Shown here: piece after piece, positions 57,301 through 64,000 of the stretch | How the letters are laid out: every line of letters starts with the position of its first letter | Position numbering within the stretch: position 1 is the first letter of the stretch | Source: Takakia lepidozioides | Lineage: Eukaryota; Streptophyta; Takakiopsida; Takakiales; Takakiaceae | Reading direction: 5' to 3' | Length of the DNA stretch: 64,000 nucleotides | Assembly (NCBI GenBank): GCA_030704615.1 | Contig: CM060734.1 | Span: 13,950,001 to 14,014,000, forward strand | Translations under genes and position numbers: made by a program | The notes under the pieces: generated by a model | Database searches by the model: none | The model's input: only the letters and a program-made list of their open reading frames with translations | What the model was told of the DNA's origin: nothing

Positions 57301-57967
57301 GGAGGCTTTCTTTGACGAAGAAACAGGTGGAAACTCGAAGATGACATTGCCATCGACTTCGGGAGGCAGAAAAGTTACCTTTTTGACTGGGAATTTGGCA
57401 TAGTCGAGAGCAGCCAGCTCGGAGCGAGAACCATCGAGGTGATGTTTGTAGGAGCTGCACAATGGACCGGGTTGGAGTTATGCTCGAGGGCACATTCGTA
57501 GCACCGACAGAGACGTCCATGCCGGATTTGAACGACCGTGTGGAGGACATGGGTACCTCAATGCAATCATCTTCCTCGTCGGAAATGTCGAATACGTCCA
57601 CACGAGAAGCTATGGAGGGTCTTGACGGTCCAGGTCGGGAATGATTATCGTTGCATACCTCTCTGTTGGCAGTGGCCGCCTCTCGGTTTCCGGACTCCTT
57701 TGTGGATGGTGTGGGCAGCGACTGATTCGGAAAGGGAATGGGCATTCCCACAGCTCGGTACAGGATGGTGTCTGACGGGGGAACGTGCCATTCGATTCCG
57801 CAACCTCCGTCGTTACCTAGCACGACAATGGTCTCGTCAACCTGTCCAGGAACATCCTTCCTTTCTTCTTCCAAATAAACTGTGCCCGGTTTGAGCTTGA
57901 ATTTGGAACAAAGGTAAGTTTCAGTCACTGCAAAGTCCTCCCTCGTTTGGGATCCAGGCTCTCCCAA
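54302..57967 (-). pseudogene. MULE-like transposase with SWIM zinc finger (element B)
   Basis: Ordered segments match A: YLCSKFKLKPG and WHVPPSDTILYRAVG (57254-57967), MDRKHDHPWCVTKT and CAGKLRCLNPTC (57000-57287), VCSPNVRNHIVSCKQ (56473-57183), WVMFDHIKRITNHQWVTMGA (56133-56627), QGFMADNAQANWAAVRRVYG (56119-56340), DTDMPNTNMAES and the FWFCRHDIMTC cluster (54966-55841), PTCNCTDF and YCPCKHLYYVYLKRL (SWIM, 54302-54700). The CxC and CxH halves of the SWIM finger are in different frames near 54570. Several other 1-nt shifts occur. Relative to A it keeps all domains; only the reading frame is broken. Confidence 0.78.
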
Positions 57968-58429
57968 GTTGCGGAGGACAGCAAACTATAGCGTAGGAAT
58001 TCGGAGCCATCGAACACCGCACGGAGTTGGCAAGTGCGAGGTTCAGTATAGCGACAGACCAAGGCTCACAGGCACCATCTAAGTGGATCTGCGGAGTCCA
58101 TCGACGATTGGAAGTCGCACATTGAAGTGGAAAGTATTGTTTCAAGCTACATGCATGAAGGTGGGAGGTTTGATTCCATAGCCAGTAAGTATGACAATGA
58201 TGGCCGATTCGGCGACGAAATAACATCTCCTGACAGTTTCTCCTGAGGGTGGATCCAGCAGTATTCTCGGTGCAGACAGGAACGTTCGCACTGACAAGTG
58301 CCAGGACTGTTGGTTAAAACGGTCAGACAACCAAGTTGTGCTCATCAAGACTGGCCGCAATGTTGTTTCGGAACAATGCAACCCATTCAGGTTCCAGATT
58401 TCCGTCCCGAGTGATTCTTTCGATTGCTG
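57968..58429. promoter_or_regulatory. Upstream region of the element B transposase
   Basis: No coding similarity. By position it should include the transposase promoter and leader, reading leftward. Confidence 0.3.
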
Positions 58430-60025
58430 GTGGACGGAAAAACGGCGCCGCATTTCCGTTTTGCTTCTTGGTCATGCACCAGAGCGACGGAAATGCGGCA
58501 CGAGTTTCCGTCCGGAGGAAACCTTTATACTCTCCAGAACGGAAATGCGGTAACGCATTTCCATCCAGCAAGCACGGTATGTGAAGGTGGAACGGAAATG
58601 CGGTACCGCATTTCCGTTCTGATTGAGATTATGAACAACGGGAACAGAAATGCGGCACGCATTTCCGTCCGAGTCGCACTTTTCCGACATTCCAGAACGG
58701 AAATGCGGCGCCGCATTTCCATTTTGTATCTGATGCATGGAGCTGAGGGATAGAAATGCTGCAGCACATTTCCGTCCTTAAAAGACATTCATACTCTCCA
58801 TAACGGAAATGCGGTACCGCATTTCCAACCACCAAGCACGAACGGAATGCGGTACCGCATTTCCGTTCTGATTGAGAATTATGAACAACGGGAACAGAAA
58901 TGCGGCACCGCATTTCTGTCCGAGTCGCACTTTCCGACATTCCAGAACGGAAATGCGGCGCCGCATTTCCATTTTGTAATGCATGGAGCCGAGTGCGATT
59001 CCGACAGCTTCATACAGCGCAATTCCGACCGCTTGAGACATTCATACTATCCAGAACGGAAATGCGGTACCGCATTTCCGTTTGACTGAAATCGTGAACC
59101 ATCTGAACTGAAATGCGGCAGCGTATTTCCATCCGAGTCGCACCCCCAACATTCCAGAACGGAAATGCGGTACCGCATTTCCGTTCTGACTGAAAATCGT
59201 GAACCATCGGAACTGAAATGCGTAGCGCATTTCCATCCGAGTCGCACCCCAACATTCCAGAACGGAAATGCGGCACCGCATTTCCGTTCTGATGAAATAT
59301 CCTGAAACATCGGAACTGAAATGCGGTACCGCATTTCCGTCGGAGTCGCACCTTCCGACATTCCAAACAGAAATGCGGCGCCGCATTTCCGTTTTGTATG
59401 TGAGGCATGGAGCTGTGGAACGAAAATGCGGCACAACATTTCCGCCAGCGTCAGACGTTAATACTCTACAGAACGGAAATGCGGTACCGCATTTCCGTTC
59501 TGACTGAAAATCGTGCGCAACGGGAACAGAAATGCGGCACCGCATTTCCGTCGAGTCGCACCTTCCGACATTTTAGAACGGAAATGCGGCGCCGCATTTC
59601 CGTTTTCTATATGGGGCCTGGAGCTGTGCTACGGAAATGTGTTGCCGCATTTCCATCCATGTGAGACCTTCAAACTTTCGAGACCGGAAATGTGACACCG
59701 CATTTCTGTCCAGGTGAGACCTCTATACTTTCCCGAACGGAAATGTGGCACGGCATTTCCATTCATCAACTAACGTATGTGAAGGGGGAACGGAAATGCG
59801 GTACCGCATTTCCGTTCACATTGAAAATCATGAACCACGGGAACTGAAATGTTGTGCCTCATTCCCGTCCGAATCGCACCTTTCGACATTCCAGAACGGA
59901 AATGCGGCGCCGCATTCCCTTTTGAATCTAATACATGGAGCGTGGGACGAAAATGCGGCACCGTATTCCGTCAATACTAAGGTATGTGAAGGTGGAACGG
60001 AAATGCGGTGCCGCATTTTCTTCCA
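58430..60025. repeat. Phased palindrome array of element B, ~52-bp period
   Basis: About 30 copies of half-site GGAAATGCGG paired with its complement around a TA or CG centre. Some extend to perfect 30-bp dyads (flanks GAAC/GTTC, for example near 58588 and 59470). Measured centres from 59068 to 60009 (19 palindromes) step by 50.5-53.5 bp, averaging about 52. Spacers are also repetitive, giving a higher-order unit of about 210 bp (four palindromes). The many short ORFs reading M-R-R-R-I-S-V are artefacts. Confidence 0.93.
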
Positions 60026-60029
60026 ACAA

Positions 60030-60200
60030 GTACGGATGTGTAGCTTGCATAATTGCCCTTGTCAAGTCGTTCCTGGTGATTGTATAGAGGTCGACCTTCG
60101 ATACACCGCTCCCGGCCTGCCAGCTCGCATGCACGGCCTCGGACATATTCACATTTGGCATTGCAGCGTTCTCTTCTATCCAGATCCTGCAGTACATATG
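60030..60200 (-). pseudogene. Transposase fragment at the edge of the palindrome array
   Basis: The minus-strand frame MPNVNMSEAVHASWQAG ... DLYTITRNDLTRAIMQ matches the transposase exon start MPNTNMAESAHSSWRAS ... DVVTATTEDIDRAIMQQ. It is a diverged partial exon lying outside the transposase gene and running straight into the last palindrome. Confidence 0.7.
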
Positions 60201-60218
60201 TACAAGTCAGCATTGAAG

Positions 60219-60680
60219 CATAGTCGGTGCAGACTATTAAACAACACAGTTAGTGGAGGACCAATTTTAGGACATAACCCCATAGTCGTTGCCGACTTCC
60301 GACATCCGACAACATTCCGCCGGTACGCTAAGTCGGTGCAGACTATAGGCACCATAGACAGTGTGGACCATTTACATAATACAGACTATACGATAACGTC
60401 ATAATCAGCAGGCTTTGTACTAAAACAAAGACGAACGCATATTATCTAACAGCAGACGGTAGGAACGTAGTCGGAACAGACTTTAACGACACGTTCAGTA
60501 AATAGTGTACTGCGTGTACGTTCCGTAGATAGTCGTTGCCGACATATGAGCAGTCTCATAAAAAGACACCCTGTTTCAGTAACGACCCTGAAACATTGAA
60601 AACCAAGCCATAGTCGCTACAAACTATTAGTATAGGCCAAATGCATGAACCGCTTACGTTCCATAGACCGACTATACCCC
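60219..60680. repeat. Cluster of AGTCG...GACT dyads
   Basis: TAGTCGGTGCAGACTAT or variants occur at about 60221, 60283, 60330, 60468, 60530 and 60611, with a related ATAGACCGACTAT near 60663. Each is an imperfect 16-18 bp dyad. They lie between the palindrome array and the ParB-like gene, in its likely promoter. No counterpart was seen in element A. Confidence 0.7.
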
Positions 60681-61148
60681 TTATTCGTTATCCTCACATG
60701 TGACCAGGAGTTCTCACTGCTGGGTTGCTGAGTGGCCTGCTGCTCGGAGATGGCAATCTCCTATGTAGACGCATCTGCTTCCTCCCCTTCGGCATTGGCC
60801 AGAAGTATAATTCGGAGCTGCGACGTGGGTCTCCTGTCTGGTGCACGAAACTCCCCCCCTCTTTCGAGCATCAGGAAAGGGCGCAGAGGGGTGATGAGGA
60901 GACACCGACAAAAGTAGATGAAACGGCGGTGATGCACCACTGGGTTCGAAAGGGTTGGACGAAAGTGTCTCCTCGTGGACTTTGCGTCATTACAAAATTC
61001 AAACGTTCAGGGTACCCTGCCGTCCGCGGTCAGGCCGCGCCGCTCATGCCCTCAGTCAGATAGACGACATGTGCAGCAATTCCGTTGCTCCACGTGTTCA
61101 CATTTCAAGGCATTTCGTCCAGCGTCTGATGAGTTGGAGCGGAAAATG

Positions 61149-61170
61149 CGAATGCGGCGCCGCATTTCCG
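61149..61170. repeat. Isolated palindrome upstream of the ParB-like gene
   Basis: AATGCGGCGCCGCATT at 61151-61166 is a perfect dyad of the B-type. It lies about 260 bp before the first recognisable exon. Confidence 0.8.
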
Positions 61171-61248
61171 TAAGATGCGATCGGGCTGCGCGCAGCTGAT
61201 CGAGCACCGAACCCCCCATTTTGCTTCTGTAATTTTTAGACTGAATGC

Positions 61249-64000
61249 TAGGAGACTTGAATGCAGAACATGTTTGCATGCCTAACAGGAAAGGTGGACG
61301 TGCTGGAGGGATCGCAGGAATCCAAAGAGCCGCAGGAAGAGTCCGAGGAGCTAGCTGCAGCACGTACACCCACCGATCCCGAGCGCGGGTATTCCTGCCG
61401 GGCCTAGCCCTGTGCGATTCAAAGACGCGTCTTCGAAGGACAAGTTCAAAGCCCCAGAGATCGACTTGCGTTCTTCGGTCATGGAGAATCGCCAGCAGGG
61501 GTCGGGCCCTTCTCCAGCAAAGTCGAAGAAGAAGAACAAGCAGCCCGTCCCTCTACTGGCTTCTGAACCGGCTCAGGCCGATTCACCCCCCCAACGCGAA
61601 TGAAGCAGCAGGGTAGAAGACAGATTCAATTGCAGCAGACACCTTCACCTGCAAGGATGAGGAAGCAGAAGGCAATCAGGGCGACGGGCGAACAATCTCC
61701 CGCAAAACCGCTTCCACGAGCTGAAGCTCAGTTCCTGGAGGATTTCCCGCCTGCAGATGTTGGGGCCGACTCTGCTGCAGCGAAGGCAATGGGATCGACC
61801 GTTGATCTCGATTTGGTACCGGAGGAGGGTGCTGCCGCTCAACGTTCGCAGCAAGACCTCACCACCGATGAGCAAGCAGGCCCGGAGGAGGCCTCTGCAA
61901 TGGCAGAATTGCCCGCAGACAGGCCCCAGAGTGCAGCTCCAGTTGAGGATGCTCCAGCTGCTCAGCCACTACCGGCACCTACAGACATGTCTCCGGAGGA
62001 TTTCAAAAGTGCAGCGGATAAAATGTTGGAGAGACACACAGTAGCATTGGCAGAGTTCTGGGCAGCAGGGTATTCCAGCGGACTCTTCGAATCCCACTCT
62101 GTCGCATGGTCTCCCTTCCCATCGTCAGGCAGGCCCTTCCCGGAGATGTGGATAAGCTCAAGTTCGCATTTCGAGAAGGGTACCGTCTGGGATCGCAGCG
62201 CGTTTTACGTTTCCATTGAGAATGAGGACGGCGAAACTCGTGGACCCACTGCCGATGAATTGTCAACGTGGGATACCCACTGGCACACTCGCAACACGAA
62301 TTCGAGGCGACGCTGAAGGGTGATCCAGACTTCGGCCATATGTCGGGTAAAATGTTCTTTGTGTGGGACGGAATCACCGACTTCTCGCCTGGTGGGAGTA
62401 CATCAAGCAGAACCATGCCAAGCACATTGGCTGGCATTACATGGTGGAGTGTGTCATCCTCAAGGTGAAGGCGGCAGACTCCTCCCTGCTCAAGAATGCC
62501 ATGGCGGACCTCAACTCGTAAGATACTCATACCCTCCCTAGCACGTTCGAAATGCGGTGCCGCATTTCGGTTTCCATTCTGGTTTGTTTCCGTGCTTCCG
62601 TGTACTGAACTGGAGAGTGTGCCTTGCAGGGTCACTGAGAATGCGTACGTGCATACCCACATGGCACTATGCTGTACAGGGTGAGGAAAACTGGTCTCAC
62701 TGATCCGCATGTTTGCGGAAATGCTGGAGCCCGAGCTCATTCAGAAAGCCGTTGCAAAAACAGACCGGACATGGTATCGTCTCACTATGGATGGAATGGT
62801 GGAGGTGATATACGAAGTAAGTCGTCCTCCAATTTCCCTCTGCTCATCCTTCCCCAATTTCAGTAATGTTTCCACATGAATCGAATGTAACGCTTCTGCA
62901 TGTTTTTGTTGGCAGTCAAACATCAAGCTGGATTTGGCCCATGCCAAACGCTTCTTCATGGAAAGTGAGGGGCAGGTCAAAACGTTGCAGTCATTGACTG
63001 AGCACTTGAAGGAAGCCGGTGTCAAGTCCAGAACCAAATACAAGTCAAAGCTTGTGAAGCTGGTGGCAATTGCAGATCCGGCACTTGGAAAGGACTTCAT
63101 CCCCGAGATTGCAAAACACTATTCTCGGGCCATGCAGCCGACCATGCAATTGGAGAAACTGCATCACCTCTCAACGGCATGTGTGGAGGCGAAAGAGAAG
63201 GTGAGGTTTCAATGCACTGAAGTTCCTTCCTAGCAATAGCCACTCTCTTCCAGCTCCACATTGGATCGGAAATGGCAGACACGGTGGCTGTCGATCTGGA
63301 ATGCATCCGAGAGCATAAGGACAATGTGGTCTTTTCCACGAAGTTTCCGACCCTGCAGTGGATGTGTGGCTCAACCGTATGACTTGGTGGTTCCAGGTAA
63401 TTCAAGGTACTTCCCCAGATTTGCTTTTCTGACATGAATTCCCTGAACTGCTACGTGACAATGCATTTGGGAATCGCAGGTAATGTCGAATGCGAAGGAG
63501 CAAGTCGTAATGCACACAAATTCGTTCGGCTTGTACGTCAAATGGGATGGAACACAGACATTGGAAGACTACGTGACACGTTTCAGATGTGCGTACAAGG
63601 ACAACCTTTTCGCCAGAGAGCTACAGACAGCAAGAAGGAGCGTGGAGTTTACACATCAGGAGGGAGCGGGGAAAGCTGCAATGCGAATTGTTTACAGGTG
63701 AAGCACAGCTGCCCTTGTATGCGAAGCCTGGTTACGAGGTTTGTCTCGGAAATGCGGCACCGCATTCGCATTTTATGTTTTCGGTGGCACTCTGCCAGTA
63801 GGTTGGTCTCAACTTTTGCTCACGCATGCTGACTGCCTTGCAGGTATATGAAATACGTGCTCCTTCAGACAGGGGCCCTGGCTCAAGAGCCCCCGTTCTT
63901 CATGGCTTGGACCGTGGCGGGCCCAAGCTGTGTCTACACACCCGAGATGCAGAAACAATGGCATCCCGCGCATCTCGTTGGATGCCCGTGGTACCTGGAC
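61249..64000 (+). CDS. ParB/Srx-like accessory protein, 5' exons (partial at window edge)
   Basis: Exons: about 61412-62105 (Pro/Ala/Glu-rich N-terminus, start uncertain), about 62127-62516, 62630-62816, 62916-63199, 63254-63396, 63480-63697, and 63844 to the edge. GT-AG borders match those of the A gene one for one. Readable segments are LPGDVDKLKFAFREGYR, AFYVSIENEDGE, MSGKMFFVWDG then (one base missing) NHRLLAWWEYI, DLAHAKRFFMES, KLVKLVAIADPALG, EDYVTRF and EPPFFMAW. At least three 1-nt frameshifts lie near 62190, 62300 and 62375. The methyltransferase half should lie beyond 64000. The role is inferred from the A copy. Confidence 0.72.
62548..62569. repeat. Palindrome in the intron after the ParB-like exon
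   Basis: CGAAATGCGGTGCCGCATTTCG, read in two halves, is a dyad with a mismatched centre. It sits in the intron 62517-62629. Confidence 0.8.
63748..63768. repeat. Palindrome in intron 63698-63843
   Basis: GGAAATGCGGC followed by ACCGCATTC, a slightly broken dyad. The equivalent intron in element A is filled with five to six palindromes. Confidence 0.8.

Larger units (their letters stand above)
53584..64000. mobile_element. Transposon B: second two-gene MULE-like element (right end outside window)
   Basis: It begins GAGGTTTACTATTTCATGAGC and has the same plan as A in the opposite orientation: transposase on the minus strand (54302-57967), a central palindrome array (58430-60025), then the ParB-like gene on the plus strand (61249 to the edge). 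The accessory protein is roughly 60% identical to A's over one compared exon by eye, and the palindromes differ in sequence. B is therefore a separate lineage, not a recent copy of A. Confidence 0.85.

Noticed and set aside
58323-60016. Many 60-100 aa ORFs on both strands (M-R-R-R-I-S-V, N-A-A-P-H-F-R-S types)
   Set aside because: They are translations of the palindrome repeat in different frames, not genes.
58430-60025. CRISPR-like regular array
   Set aside because: Repeats are dyads in a eukaryotic transposon, the spacers are themselves repetitive, and no cas genes are present.

Overview
The window looks like a stretch of a large, transposon-rich land-plant nuclear genome. The evidence is an uninterrupted ribosomal protein L38 gene with a telo-box upstream, plant-type LTR elements with tRNA-iMet primer sites, hAT and MULE-like DNA transposons with short GT-AG introns, and a decayed pentatricopeptide (PPR) fragment of the PLS type. 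A seed-free plant (fern, lycophyte or bryophyte) is my best guess; the sequence alone does not settle it. Host coding content is small: RPL38 (954-1163, minus) and one candidate gene exon encoding degenerate ~38-residue repeats (13149-13721, plus).

Layout. 1-2360: RPL38 and a 52-bp minisatellite. 2.5-5.3 kb: 3' half of a LINE with a tRNA-derived SINE in it, then a broken MULE-like right end and a second diverged MULE fragment. 5.3-8.4 kb: decayed sequence with a LINE-ORF1-like remnant. 8459-12403: a complete but inactivated hAT with 8-bp target duplication. 12.4-14.9 kb: candidate host gene. 14.9-20.2 kb: truncated hAT, copia LTR plus gag, and the 5' half of the same LINE family. 20.2-26 kb: MULE N-terminal fragment, orphan MULE terminus, and a 5'-truncated Ty3/gypsy element. 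27-30.5 kb: MULE fragment and unassigned sequence. 30.5-34.4 kb: a foldback locus with ~1-kb direct and inverted repeats. 36.6-53.5 kb: a gag-only retroelement carrying a PPR fragment, split by transposon A. 53.6 kb to the end: transposon B.

The most unusual content is transposons A (38952-51374, 9-bp target duplication) and B (53584 to beyond the window). Both have the same two-gene plan. A SWIM-zinc-finger MULE-like transposase is divergently oriented from a multi-exon gene whose product joins a ParB/sulfiredoxin-like domain (DGNHRL motif) to, in A, a methyltransferase-like domain with permuted motif order (IV before I). Between the two genes lies an array of palindromes. In A the half-site is GGAAATTCGG; in B it is GGAAATGCGG. 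In B about 30 palindromes recur every ~52 bp, close to five DNA helical turns. The matching half-site also appears inside related terminal repeats, and palindromes sit in the same intron of the accessory gene in both copies. I infer a self-contained system in which an element-encoded DNA-binding or DNA-modifying protein recognises its own element-specific palindrome. Motif reading supports the parts; binding and methylation are untested.

Most element ORFs carry 1-nt frameshifts. These may be decay or long-read assembly indels, so intactness calls are tentative.
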